In this document: positions 8,952-17,522 of the stretch, in pieces | How positions within the stretch are numbered: the stretch's first letter is position 1 | Layout: each line of letters opens with the position of its first letter | NCBI RefSeq assembly: GCF_003096355.1 | Contig: NZ_QEKI01000008.1 | Location: 62,001-126,000 of the forward strand | Reading direction: 5' to 3' | From: Pontibacter virosus | GTDB lineage: Bacteria; Bacteroidota; Bacteroidia; Cytophagales; Hymenobacteraceae | DNA: 64,000 nucleotides | Translations under genes and position numbers: made by a program | Notes under the pieces: model-generated | What the model was told of the DNA's origin: nothing | What the model saw: the letters and a program-made list of their open reading frames with translations, nothing else | Databases searched by the model: none

Positions 8952-10517
8952 ATGGTTACCTTTAAAGAACTAAAGAATGATCTGCCGGCAGGTATTGTGG
9001 TGTTTTTGGTTGCAGTACCGCTTTGTCTTGGCATCGCCATGGCGTCCGGTGCACCGCTGTTTGCAGGCATAATTGCCGGATTTGTAGGAGGCATAGTTGT
9101 CACACTTATCAGCGGTTCGCAGCTGGGAGTAAGTGGACCGGCAGCAGGTCTGGCCGTGATCGTGTTGCATGCCATTGAGGGGTTGGGCAGTTTCGAGGTG
9201 TTTCTGTCTGCCGTGGTACTGGCTGGTGTTATGCAGTTGGCGCTCGGATTCCTGAAGGCGGGAAGCATCGGGTATTATTTCCCCTCCTCGGTTATCAAAG
9301 GAATGCTCTCGGGTATAGGTGTCATCATTATCCTCAAGCAGATCCCGCACGCCTTCGGCTACGACGAGAGCTACGAGGGGAGTGTGCATTTTATGGAGCC
9401 GAGCGGTGAAACAACCTTCTCGCTGATACTTGACTCACTGCGCTATGTATCGCCGGCGGCGGTCATTATCAGTGCACTTTCCCTGTTTATTCTAATCTTC
9501 TGGGACACTGTCTTGTCTAAAAAAGGCAAAGTGTTTCAGATTGTGCAAGGGCCACTGGTCGTGGTCGTGCTGGGCATTATCCTGAACCTGGTGTTTTTGA
9601 ACCTGTTTCCGGAAATGGCGTTGCGCGCCAACCACCTGGTAGAGTTGCCGGTGGCGACCAGCGTAGGGGGCTTCTTCCAGCAATTCACCACCCCTGACTT
9701 CAGCCGCATACTCACCTACGAGGTGCTGATGCTGGCAGGTACGCTGGCGGTAGTGGCCAGCCTTGAAACCCTGCTTTGCCTGGAGGCGACTGATAAACTG
9801 GACCCTCAAAAGCGCATCAGCCCGGCTAATCGCGAGTTGAAGGCGCAGGGTGTCGGCAACATTGTGTCGGGTCTGATCGGCGGTCTGCCTATTACGCAGG
9901 TAATCGTGCGCAGCTCGGCTAATATTCAGTCTGGTGGCCGCACCAAGCTTTCGGCGCTTATCCACGGTGTCCTGATCCTGGCCAGCGTAATTGCCATACC
10001 TGGTTTGCTCAACCTGATCCCACTGGCCTCACTGGCCGCTATTCTGTTCGTGGTGGGGTATAAGCTGGCAAAACCGGCTTTGTTCAAAGCTATGTACCGT
10101 GGTGGCTGGAACCAGTTTCTGCCTTTTGTGGTGACGGTGCTGGCCATTGTGTTCACGGACCTGCTGACAGGTATAGCCATCGGTATGGTGGTGGGTATCT
10201 TCTTCATTCTGAAGAGCAGTTACCAGGTTTCGCATACGGTGCAGAAAGAGAAAACACAGGCGGGCAGAGAAAAGTACCGCATTGTGCTGGCCGAGGAGGT
10301 CACTTTCCTGAACAAAGGCAATATTCTGGAGGAGCTTCGCAGGGTGCCGCAAAACGCTGAACTGGAGATTGACATGTCGCGCTCGGCGGTGGTAGACCCC
10401 GACGTGATCGAACTGATCGAGAATTACAAAGAAACAGCACGCAGTAATAATATCCACCTAAAAATAAAGGGTACGACTGAAGACGAAAAGCTGGAATACG
10501 AAGGTGTGAAGTTCTGA
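8952..10517 (+). CDS. SulP family anion transporter, probably bicarbonate
   Basis: 521 residues. About ten to twelve hydrophobic segments start right after KNDLPAGIVVFLVAVPLCLGIAMASGAPL, the SulP signature; VSGPAAGLAVIV and SLETLLCLEATDKLDP follow. The C-terminus is a STAS domain (roughly residues 440-510, ELEIDMSRSAVVDPDVIELI). SulP proteins move sulfate, bicarbonate or other anions. A beta carbonic anhydrase starts 67 bases downstream, which is the usual arrangement of bicarbonate transporters of this family, so bicarbonate is the likely substrate by context. Confidence 0.92.
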   Translation: MVTFKELKNDLPAGIVVFLVAVPLCLGIAMASGAPLFAGIIAGFVGGIVVTLISGSQLGVSGPAAGLAVIVLHAIEGLGSFEVFLSAVVLAGVMQLALGFLKAGSIGYYFPSSVIKGMLSGIGVIIILKQIPHAFGYDESYEGSVHFMEPSGETTFSLILDSLRYVSPAAVIISALSLFILIFWDTVLSKKGKVFQIVQGPLVVVVLGIILNLVFLNLFPEMALRANHLVELPVATSVGGFFQQFTTPDFSRILTYEVLMLAGTLAVVASLETLLCLEATDKLDPQKRISPANRELKAQGVGNIVSGLIGGLPITQVIVRSSANIQSGGRTKLSALIHGVLILASVIAIPGLLNLIPLASLAAILFVVGYKLAKPALFKAMYRGGWNQFLPFVVTVLAIVFTDLLTGIAIGMVVGIFFILKSSYQVSHTVQKEKTQAGREKYRIVLAEEVTFLNKGNILEELRRVPQNAELEIDMSRSAVVDPDVIELIENYKETARSNNIHLKIKGTTEDEKLEYEGVKF

Positions 10518-10584
10518 AAACTCCCAAACTTTGTTGAGCACGCTGCTCGAAAGGACTACCCAATGATTCAAAAAAATTAAACCC

Positions 10585-11256
10585 ATGAGAACACAAAACA
10601 AAGAAACACAGGCAGAACTAACCCCACAGCGCGCAAAAGAGATTTTGCTGGAAGGCAACAAGCGCTTTGTGAGTAACCTGAAAGTAAACCGCAACTTGCT
10701 GCAGCAGGTCAACGAAACGTCGGAAGGGCAGTTTCCGTTTGCCATCGTGTTGAGCTGCATCGACTCCCGTACATCGGCTGAGCTGATCTTTGACCAGGGG
10801 CTGGGAGACATTTTCAGCACCCGCGTTGCCGGCAACGTGGTGAACGAAGACATACTAGGTAGCATGGAGTTTGCCTGCAAAGTGGCTGGCTCTAAGTTAA
10901 TTGTGGTGTTGGGCCACAGCAGATGCGGTGCCATAAAAGGAGCCTGCGATCATGTAGAAATGGGCAACCTGAGCACACTGCTGCACAAGATAGAGCCTGC
11001 CGTGAACGCTGTGGAATACGACGGCGATAGAAACTCCAAAAACAATGAGTTCGTAGAGATGGTCGCTGAAACCAACGTCGTGTGGGCAGTAGGTGAAATA
11101 AAGAAAAGCAGCCCAATCCTTCGCGAAATGATAGAAAAAGGCGAGATTGGCATTGTAGGAGGGATGTACGACGTGGAAACGGGCGTGGTGAACTTCTATG
11201 ATGACGTTGAAAATATGACTGAAGCACTTCATGAAGAACTTGCTGGCAAATATTAA
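10585..11256 (+). CDS. Beta-class carbonic anhydrase
   Basis: 223 residues. Zinc ligands C58 (with D60 and R62 in SCIDSRTS), H111 and C114 (VLGHSRCGAIKGA) are all present, so it should be catalytically active in CO2/bicarbonate interconversion. It sits between the SulP transporter and a TetR regulator whose start codon lies 26 bases inside its 3' end, implying a three-gene operon for inorganic carbon supply or pH control. A -33/-7 promoter was not obvious in the 67-base gap before it. Confidence 0.95.
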   Translation: MRTQNKETQAELTPQRAKEILLEGNKRFVSNLKVNRNLLQQVNETSEGQFPFAIVLSCIDSRTSAELIFDQGLGDIFSTRVAGNVVNEDILGSMEFACKVAGSKLIVVLGHSRCGAIKGACDHVEMGNLSTLLHKIEPAVNAVEYDGDRNSKNNEFVEMVAETNVVWAVGEIKKSSPILREMIEKGEIGIVGGMYDVETGVVNFYDDVENMTEALHEELAGKY

Positions 11257-11911
11257 GATCAAAGTAGAGGAGAAGGTGTACCTCAAAGACCCGGAAGGAT
11301 CAGACAAAGGACGGGACATTATCAGAAACGGCACATTGCTGATTGATGAGTTGGGCCTGGAGGCCTTCACCTTTAAGAAACTGGCCGAGCGTATGGGCAG
11401 TACGGAGGCAACGATATACAGGTACTTCGACAGCAAGCACATGCTGCTCTCATACCTGATCTCGTGGTACTGGAACTGGCTGGAGTACAGGCTGGTCTTT
11501 GCCATCAACAACATCAATTCGCCTGAGGACCGTCTGCGCATTGCGATCAGCATTCTGGCGGGTCGTATTGAGAATGACCTGGAGTTCGAGCACATCGACG
11601 AGGTGATCCTGCAGCGCATAGTAGTGGCTGAGTCTGCCAAAGCCTACCTCACGAAGGCGGTGGACACCAACAACAAAGAGGGTTTCTTCTTAAGCTACAA
11701 GCGCCTTTGCAAACGTATAGCCGACATCGTGCTTGAAATCAATCCAGATTATAAATATCCGGCCTCTCTGGTCTCTACCGTAGCCGAGAGCGCACATTAC
11801 CAGAAATTCTTTGCGCTTCATTTGCCGTCGCTGACAAACATACACGAAGACGGCGGCGGTGAACTGGAAGAGTTCCTGACGCACATGGTGTTCAAGGCCA
11901 TCGAAAGATAG
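11231..11911 (+). CDS. TetR/AcrR family transcriptional regulator
   Basis: 226 residues. The N-terminal HTH is clear: GRDIIRNGTLLIDELGLEAFTFKKLAERMGSTEATIYRYFDSKHMLLSYLI (about residues 28-78). The rest is helical ligand-binding domain. Its start lies 26 bases inside the carbonic anhydrase gene, so it is translated from the same message, and a good terminator follows. By position it may control the bicarbonate operon in response to a small molecule; the ligand is unknown. The downstream alkenal reductase/YqhD pair is an alternative target. Confidence 0.9.
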   Translation: MKNLLANIKIKVEEKVYLKDPEGSDKGRDIIRNGTLLIDELGLEAFTFKKLAERMGSTEATIYRYFDSKHMLLSYLISWYWNWLEYRLVFAINNINSPEDRLRIAISILAGRIENDLEFEHIDEVILQRIVVAESAKAYLTKAVDTNNKEGFFLSYKRLCKRIADIVLEINPDYKYPASLVSTVAESAHYQKFFALHLPSLTNIHEDGGGELEEFLTHMVFKAIER

Positions 11912-11932
11912 AAAAGGGCAGTACGCCGCTAT

Positions 11933-11974
11933 AAAGGATGACATTGGTAACTGAGCCAGTGTCATCCTTTTTTT
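11933..11974 (+). terminator. Rho-independent terminator of the SulP-carbonic anhydrase-TetR operon
   Basis: Inverted repeat AAAGGATGAC(ATTGG) / (CCAGT)GTCATCCTTT (11933-11947 and 11956-11970, one G-T pair) followed by seven or eight T. Confidence 0.88.
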
Positions 11975-12055
11975 ATGTAGATGGCTTCTCTTCTATAAAA
12001 CCACAACCCCCGGGGCCGGTTTTGCATACACTAATAGGTATAACAAGCTGAGCCT

Positions 12056-13072
12056 ATGAAAACAAGGAGCATTCTATTGAAAAGCCGTCCGAAGGGCATG
12101 CCTTCGGAGGAAAATTTTGAGTTTAAAGAAGAAGAACTTCCCAACCTGCAGGAAGGTCAACTGCTATTGAAGTCGCTTTACGTGTCGGTTGACCCTTACA
12201 TGCGCGGCCGCATGAGCGATGCCAAATCCTATGTGGCGCCCTATAACCTGAACGAGCCAATAGCCGGAGGCGTGGTGGCGGAAGTGGTGGAAAGCCGCCA
12301 TGAGAAGTACCAAAGAGGTGCCGTCGTGCTGGGTAATCTACCCTGGCAAACCTACAGCATCTCCGACGGCAAAGGCCTCAGTCCGTTGGACCCGGATTTG
12401 GGACCGCTAAGCTACCACCTGGGTATACTGGGCATGCCGGGCATGACGGCCTATTGCGGACTACTGTATATCGGGGAGCCAAAAGAAGGAGAGACCGTGG
12501 TCGTGTCTGGCGCAGCCGGTGCGGTGGGCACTGTGGTCGGCCAAATCGCTAAACTGAAAGGCTGCCGCGTGGTAGGTATAGCTGGGTCTGATGATAAAAC
12601 GGCTTATCTCAAAAACGAACTTGGCTTCGACGAGGCCATCAACTACAAAACCACCTCTAATATGCGGGAGGCTTTGGCAGCTGCTTGCCCTGATGGTGTG
12701 GACGTTTACTTCGACAATGTGGGTGGGGAGATTTCGGATGCTGTGTATAGCCTGCTAAACAAATTTGCCCGCATCGCGGTTTGTGGACAGATCGCGCTTT
12801 ACAATGCCACCTCGGTGCCAACAGGCCCGCGGGTAGAGCCCATCCTTCTCAAAAAGAGTGCTTTGATGAAAGGCTTTATCGTGAGCGACTACGCCGCCCG
12901 CTTCCCGGAAGCGGCCACCGAAATGGTAAGCTGGCTAAAAGCTGGTAAATTGCAGTACGAAGAGCATATTGTAGAAGGCTTTGATCAACTGCCACAGGCC
13001 TTCTTCGGCTTGTTCAGAGGTGAAAACACGGGCAAGCTGCTTGTGAAAGTGGCAGATTTTAACACCAATTAA
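12056..13072 (+). CDS. NADP-dependent MDR-family oxidoreductase (alkenal / prostaglandin reductase-like)
   Basis: 338 residues of the medium-chain dehydrogenase superfamily without the zinc-binding residues. Diagnostic segments are SVDPYMRGRMSD, the hinge GMPGMTAYCGLLYIGEPKEGETVVVSGAAGAVG (nucleotide-binding) and FDNVGGEISDAV. Relatives reduce the C=C bond of alpha,beta-unsaturated aldehydes and ketones with NADPH. The YqhD-like dehydrogenase gene begins 18 bases downstream, so the two probably act in sequence on reactive carbonyls: this enzyme removes the double bond, the next reduces the aldehyde. Confidence 0.88.
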   Translation: MKTRSILLKSRPKGMPSEENFEFKEEELPNLQEGQLLLKSLYVSVDPYMRGRMSDAKSYVAPYNLNEPIAGGVVAEVVESRHEKYQRGAVVLGNLPWQTYSISDGKGLSPLDPDLGPLSYHLGILGMPGMTAYCGLLYIGEPKEGETVVVSGAAGAVGTVVGQIAKLKGCRVVGIAGSDDKTAYLKNELGFDEAINYKTTSNMREALAAACPDGVDVYFDNVGGEISDAVYSLLNKFARIAVCGQIALYNATSVPTGPRVEPILLKKSALMKGFIVSDYAARFPEAATEMVSWLKAGKLQYEEHIVEGFDQLPQAFFGLFRGENTGKLLVKVADFNTN

Positions 13073-13090
13073 TTAGCAGATTTACGGAGT

Positions 13091-14248
13091 ATGAACAATT
13101 TCACTTTCTACAACCCGGTTAAGATTCTTTTCGGGAAAGGGCAGATTGCAGCCCTGTCCACTGAAGTGCCAGCTGATGCGCGCATATTGATGGCCTATGG
13201 TGGTGGAAGCATTAAGAAAAACGGGGTATACGAACAGGTAATGGACGCCTTGAAAGGCCATAAAGTGGTGGAGTTTGGCGGCATAGAGCCCAATCCGCAT
13301 TACGAAACCCTAATGCGGGCGGTAGACCTGGCGAAACGAGAGCAAGTAGACTATATTCTGGCCGTAGGTGGCGGCTCTGTTATCGACGGCGTTAAGTTTA
13401 TTGCGGCAGCCATCCCTTTCGAAGGCGGCGACCCCTGGAAAATCTGCTCCGAAAAAGCACCTGTGACCAAAGCCATCCCTTTCGGTGCGGTGCTGACTTT
13501 GCCGGCCACGGGTTCTGAGATGAACTCAGGCTCTGTCATCACGAGGGAGGAAACCAAACAGAAACTGTCTTTCGGCTCGCCGCTTACGTTTCCGAAGTTT
13601 TCCATCCTCGATCCGGAGACTACCTTCTCGCTGCCTTTGCGCCAACTGAGCAATGGCATCGTGGATGCCTTTGCGCACGTGCTCGAGCAGTACCTGACCT
13701 ATCCGGTCAATGCGCCGCTGCAGGACCGTCTGGCCGAATCCATTCTGATCACGCTGAAAGAGGAAGGCCCCAAGGCGCTGCAAAACCCGACCGACTACGA
13801 CACGGCTGCCAATATCATGTGGTGCGCCACCATGGCACTGAACGGTGTGATCCGGGTAGGGGTTCCGACCGACTGGGCCACCCACATGATCGGCCACGAG
13901 CTGACCGCCCTGCATGGCATCGACCATGCGCGTACCCTGGCCATTGTGCTGCCATCGCTGCTGCGCTACAAGCGCGACACCAAGCGTGAAAAGCTGCTGC
14001 AGTACGGTGAGCGGGTATGGGGCATTGCGCAGGGCAGTGACGAAGAGCGCATCGAAGCAACCGTGCAGGCCACTGTCGATTTCTTTGAGTCGCTGGATAT
14101 CCGCACCAAGCTGAAGGACTACGATGTAGACAAGTCGACCATCCAGGAGATTGTAAAACGCTTTGAGGAGCGCGGCGTGAAGAATCTGGGCGAACGGGCC
14201 GACATTCAGGTGCCGGATGTAGAGCAGATCCTCACTATGAGCCTGTAG
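13091..14248 (+). CDS. Iron-containing (group III) alcohol dehydrogenase, YqhD/BdhA-like
   Basis: 385 residues. The opening NFTFYNPVKILFGKGQI, the NAD(P) loop AVGGGSVIDGVKFIA and metal-binding segments GIVDAFAHVLEQ and GIDHARTLAIVLPSLL are typical of YqhD, the NADPH-dependent aldehyde reductase of carbonyl stress, and the related butanol dehydrogenases. It overlaps functionally with the preceding alkenal reductase (18-base gap) and is closed by a strong terminator. Exact substrate range cannot be read from sequence. Confidence 0.9.
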   Translation: MNNFTFYNPVKILFGKGQIAALSTEVPADARILMAYGGGSIKKNGVYEQVMDALKGHKVVEFGGIEPNPHYETLMRAVDLAKREQVDYILAVGGGSVIDGVKFIAAAIPFEGGDPWKICSEKAPVTKAIPFGAVLTLPATGSEMNSGSVITREETKQKLSFGSPLTFPKFSILDPETTFSLPLRQLSNGIVDAFAHVLEQYLTYPVNAPLQDRLAESILITLKEEGPKALQNPTDYDTAANIMWCATMALNGVIRVGVPTDWATHMIGHELTALHGIDHARTLAIVLPSLLRYKRDTKREKLLQYGERVWGIAQGSDEERIEATVQATVDFFESLDIRTKLKDYDVDKSTIQEIVKRFEERGVKNLGERADIQVPDVEQILTMSL

Positions 14249-14274
14249 CAGGTATAGGTGTAGCGTCTAAGAAG

Positions 14275-14314
14275 AAAGAGCGCCTCTGCAAAAACACAGA
14301 GGCGCTCTTTTTAT
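14275..14314. terminator. Bidirectional terminator between yqhD-like and STAS genes
   Basis: Perfect 14-base inverted repeat AAAGAGCGCCTCTG / CAGAGGCGCTCTTT (14275-14288 and 14297-14310) followed by T-rich sequence; A-rich flank on the other side allows use by the minus-strand STAS gene. Confidence 0.9.
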
Positions 14315-14337
14315 TTGTTATTGGGGTTCAAAAGAGC

Positions 14338-14697
14338 TTAGGCAGCTAGTTGTGGATTTTTTTCTTTTTCTGCTTCCTCAAAAGACCTTGCTTTTTCGAA
14401 TAGTGAATCGAGGCGGAGGAGACGGAACAGGCGTTCGGTAGTGGCATTCATGTCACATAATACGACCTTTACGTCTTGTTTTCGGATCTTGAGCAGTTCG
14501 CTCACAAAAGAACAGATACTGCTATTGGTCAGGTGGAGGCGGTCTACGTGCGAGCAATCGATCCAAAGCTCTTTCTTATGATCAGTTGGCGCCTCAGTAA
14601 TTGCCTGGCGGATTTTATCGAGCGCTTGCTGCTTTACAAGTCCTTTTACAAAAAAGATATGGCGATTCTGGTGCGAGGTGTGGTTGGTAATTTCCAT
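14338..14697 (-). CDS. STAS domain protein (anti-anti-sigma factor-like)
   Basis: 119 residues, essentially one STAS domain: an initial strand HIFFVKGLVKQQALDKI, the central strand ELWIDCSHVDRLHLTNSSICSFVSEL where a phosphorylatable Ser/Thr would sit (LTNSS), and VKVVLCDMNATTERLFRLLRLDSLF. Proteins of this type bind anti-sigma kinases, but no kinase or sigma gene is adjacent. The gene is followed by the shared terminator and preceded by a long AT-rich non-coding stretch. Confidence 0.82.
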   Translation of the reverse strand: MEITNHTSHQNRHIFFVKGLVKQQALDKIRQAITEAPTDHKKELWIDCSHVDRLHLTNSSICSFVSELLKIRKQDVKVVLCDMNATTERLFRLLRLDSLFEKARSFEEAEKEKNPQLAA

Positions 14698-15035
14698 GGC
14701 GACGTCCCTAAAAAAGATTTAACATATAAAGGCAGGTGCTTAAGTAGCAGGGGAGACCTTTATTAAATACTATAAAATCAAAAATATTTTGGTGCTTAAA
14801 TATTGTATTTTTAAAGTACGGGGTAATTGGTATATAGTTATTTAGTTTTCAATAATTTTAGTTAGTGACTTAAATGTGAGTTATTTTAGGGAATGTATTG
14901 TTTGAGAGGCTTATAAAGTAATACGCTTTTTATAGTGTTAATGCAATGTGTTTCTTGAAGTATTTTAGTTGTTTAGTGACAAATTCATATTCGCTTATTT
15001 CAGGACCAACAACAAAGTGCTACCATAAACCAAGT
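14698..15035. other. AT-rich stretch without a supportable gene
   Basis: About 340 bases, markedly richer in A+T than the surroundings, with no coding-like frame on either strand. It presumably holds the promoter of the minus-strand STAS gene and whatever remains of the region upstream of the decayed fragment that follows. Confidence 0.6.
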
Positions 15036-15242
15036 AGGGGGCCTTACGAGGTATACCGGGAATATTTCCGTCACAAAGTCGCCATTTTCGCAGACCGTTT
15101 GCCCAAAGGCAAGCATACCTATTCTATTCAACCTCTGCCGCGGTACATCGGGGTGTATACACTTAATCCTGCCAAGGCAGAGCTGATATATTTTCCAGTG
15201 TTTTATGGCCGCATAGGGCTGAAGGATGTGAGAATAAAATAG
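15036..15242 (+). pseudogene. Remnant of an alpha-2-macroglobulin C-terminal domain
   Basis: The frame read from about 15036 to the stop at 15242 gives PYEVYREYFRHKVAIFAD, LPKGKHTYSIQPLPRYIGVY and TLNPAKAELIYFPVFYGR in succession. This order and wording match the last domain of bacterial alpha-2-macroglobulins, where the YREY-DDRV-FF-LPAGT-Y-P-A-ELMY-P pattern ends a protein of well over 1500 residues. Upstream only AT-rich non-coding sequence is present, so about 95 percent of the gene is missing. The open frame extends back to 14946 but that part is not related. Assignment is from remembered family patterns, not from a search. Confidence 0.55.
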
Positions 15243-15607
15243 ATTGATCAAATACGCTGCATGTGCTTGTCTTTTTTCGGGAAAAGACGCAAGCGTGTTA
15301 AATGCTTTTGAGAGTTAAGCGATTAAGGCTGAATATGTTGTGAATCCAAAAGGCTGTGTTTAGGCCTGATAAAGGGCATTTTGGGATAGTGTTAATATAT
15401 TGTTAAAATTTTTTACAACAATTATTGTGATTTAAGTTAATGTCACCTAAATTGCACTATGCTGTTTAAGGATAAACGCATAACCAATTCATTCCTGACT
15501 ATAAAAACACAAGACCTGATTTGAACTAAAGTGTGTACTTTTCGGCTTTATAACCTAAATGCTACACTTCTTGGGAAGAATCAAAACCAACATTTAACTT
15601 TTAGCCA
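15243..15607. other. Intergenic region upstream of small membrane protein
   Basis: 365 bases, AT-rich in the second half, with no coding-like frame. Probably contains the promoter for the gene at 15608; no exact TAnnTTTG element was found. Confidence 0.5.
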
Positions 15608-15853
15608 ATGTTAGATATCATCAATTTTATTGCGCTTGCCGGCATCTTTAACATCTGTTTCTTCTGGTATGCATCTACCAAAATGAAAACAAAGCCTGAT
15701 CCGGTTAAGACGCTGGTTGTGTCTTTTGTATTCTCTATCCCACTTAGCTTTTTGTTGATTGCCGTTTACACCACCATGCTGCTTTATGCGGCTAAAATCG
15801 GCGCCAGCGAAGATGCCATGTGGGAATATATGGAGCAGGAAGAATTGCAGTAG
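15608..15853 (+). CDS. Small two-helix membrane protein, unknown function
   Basis: 81 residues: a first hydrophobic segment (about 4-24, FIALAGIFNICFFWYAS), a short basic loop (KMKTKPDP), a second hydrophobic segment (about 35-60) and a short acidic tail (ASEDAMWEYMEQEELQ). Ordinary codon use, start ATG and a strong terminator 36 bases after the stop make it a real gene. I do not recognise the family. Confidence 0.65.
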   Translation: MLDIINFIALAGIFNICFFWYASTKMKTKPDPVKTLVVSFVFSIPLSFLLIAVYTTMLLYAAKIGASEDAMWEYMEQEELQ

Positions 15854-15889
15854 TCCCTACAGGTATAGCTTCGGTTAGCCTGTTATCTT

Positions 15890-15938
15890 AAACGCATCGC
15901 GGGCACTTGTCAAAAGCAGGTGCCCGCGATGCGTTTAG
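15890..15938 (+). terminator. Strong terminator after small membrane protein
   Basis: Perfect 17-base inverted repeat (15890-15906 and 15920-15936) built on AAACGCATCGCGGGCAC with a 13-base loop. The T tail is short (TTT), so it may equally protect the 3' end of the convergent 4Fe-4S gene transcript. Confidence 0.75.
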
Positions 15939-16151
15939 GCTTTATTGAAACATGCCACTACGAGCCACTACTGGCTCCATCTACAAAACAACCAAGATCA
16001 GAGGATCCGCTAGTTAAGAAAGAATTACTGTTTCCCATTTCGAATGCAAGCAGGTACCTACCCCGGGCGTTAGGTCTACTGCTATTTGCTACCAAATATC
16101 CTTTTCAGTATGGCGAAAAAATAGAATGTGTCGTGAACGTGCTTATAAAGG

Positions 16152-17507
16152 CTAACTCAAAATGCGCAACTCGTCACGCTTGATCAGCGGAGAACCTGCA
16201 TAACGACCTTCCTGCGGACCATTTTCCAGCTTCAGCACACCACGTGGACAAACGTGCGCGCAGATACCACAGCCCACGCACGAAGCCCGTATAATCGGCT
16301 CACCCTGTTGCGCATACCAGCGCACGTCGATGCCCATTTCGCAATAAGTAGAGCAGTTGCCGCAGGAGATGCACTGTCCGCCATTGGTGCTGATGCGGAA
16401 GCGGGAGAAATGCTTTTGCAGCAAGCCCAGGTAGGCGGCCATCGGGCAGCCAAAACGGCACCAAACCCGGTTACCCATCAGCGGGTAAAAGCCGACCCCG
16501 ACCACGCCGGAAAACATCGCCCCAATAAAGAACCCATACGTGCTGGCAAAGCCGCCTGACAAATCGCCCAGTAACCGTCCTTCGCTCCAGGAGTTGATCC
16601 ACAGAAAAAGTGTGGTAAGAATAACAAAACCAAGGATCGGGTAGATGATGGCCACTTCCCAGCGCCAGGCTTTGCGGCTTTTATCGGACAGGTGTCGGTA
16701 AGGGTCGCCGGCTGTTTCGGCCAGTCCGCCACAGCCGCACACCCAGGAACAGTACCAACGCTTGCCGTAGAAATAAGTGAGCACCGGTGTTGCCAGAAAG
16801 GAGAAAACAGCTCCCCAGAACACCATGAATACGCCCAAAGCAGCGCCATCGCGCACCAAATAATCCACGGTGCCCGGAAAGAGATAATCGTATTTGAGTG
16901 GCCAGAAATAGCTGAAGTAGTATTCCGGTTGGTTGAGCATAAGCAGCAGGCCCGGCAACAGAAAGGCAAATCCCAGCTGGAAAAACATGACCGAGATGGT
17001 GCGAATGATGTGGTAGCGGCTATTGCGGTACTTGAGCAGCGCGTAGACACCCATGATCAGAATGGCAAGGGTATAGAAAGTGCCATACAGAAACCACTGG
17101 TCACTGGGACGGTTGCGCAGCCATTGGCTCAGGGGCTCCGTAGCTTTTATCAAACCTTGCAAAGTATCCGGAAACCAGTAGAGCAGCACATAAAAACCCG
17201 TAAGTACAAAACCGATGACCCACGCCGAAGCCCCTCGGGAGGTGGCATCCTGTTGCCAGAGCCCATGATTTTGCTCGGCAGTTGATTTGTATCGACGGCT
17301 TTGCCAGATGTAGAGCAAGGCGCCGATTGTAAAGACTATTGTACCGCCAAGACCGGTGAGAACAGGGGAAATGTAGTTAGCGCCTACAGCAGCCACGAGT
17401 ATACCCAGCAGGCCAATGCTGATAACTAGCAGACCTGCCATCTTCAGAACATTTTGCGAAGTGGCGGGAGATGTGACGGTAGTATTAGTGATGGTGGCAG
17501 TCTGCAT
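16152..17507 (-). CDS. Polytopic membrane 4Fe-4S protein (NapH/NosR-like)
   Basis: 451 residues. Eight or so membrane segments are interrupted by Cys clusters: WYCSWVCGCGG and RVWCRFGCPMAA at the membrane border, the NapH/NosR-type CxxxCP elements, and two 4Fe-4S ferredoxin motifs near the C-terminus (CISCGNCSTYC and CVGCGICAHVC). Such proteins pass electrons between quinone pool and periplasmic or cytoplasmic partners. Fifteen bases upstream ends a FAD oxidoreductase gene on the same strand, so the pair is probably one electron-transfer unit. No nos, nap or other known terminal reductase is nearby, so the acceptor is unknown. Confidence 0.85.
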   Translation of the reverse strand: MQTATITNTTVTSPATSQNVLKMAGLLVISIGLLGILVAAVGANYISPVLTGLGGTIVFTIGALLYIWQSRRYKSTAEQNHGLWQQDATSRGASAWVIGFVLTGFYVLLYWFPDTLQGLIKATEPLSQWLRNRPSDQWFLYGTFYTLAILIMGVYALLKYRNSRYHIIRTISVMFFQLGFAFLLPGLLLMLNQPEYYFSYFWPLKYDYLFPGTVDYLVRDGAALGVFMVFWGAVFSFLATPVLTYFYGKRWYCSWVCGCGGLAETAGDPYRHLSDKSRKAWRWEVAIIYPILGFVILTTLFLWINSWSEGRLLGDLSGGFASTYGFFIGAMFSGVVGVGFYPLMGNRVWCRFGCPMAAYLGLLQKHFSRFRISTNGGQCISCGNCSTYCEMGIDVRWYAQQGEPIIRASCVGCGICAHVCPRGVLKLENGPQEGRYAGSPLIKRDELRILS

Positions 17508-17522
17508 TGGTAGGACCAGTAA

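Noticed and set aside
15920..16183. Plus-strand frame of 87 codons
   Set aside because: It begins inside a terminator hairpin and overlaps the end of the 4Fe-4S gene; no features.
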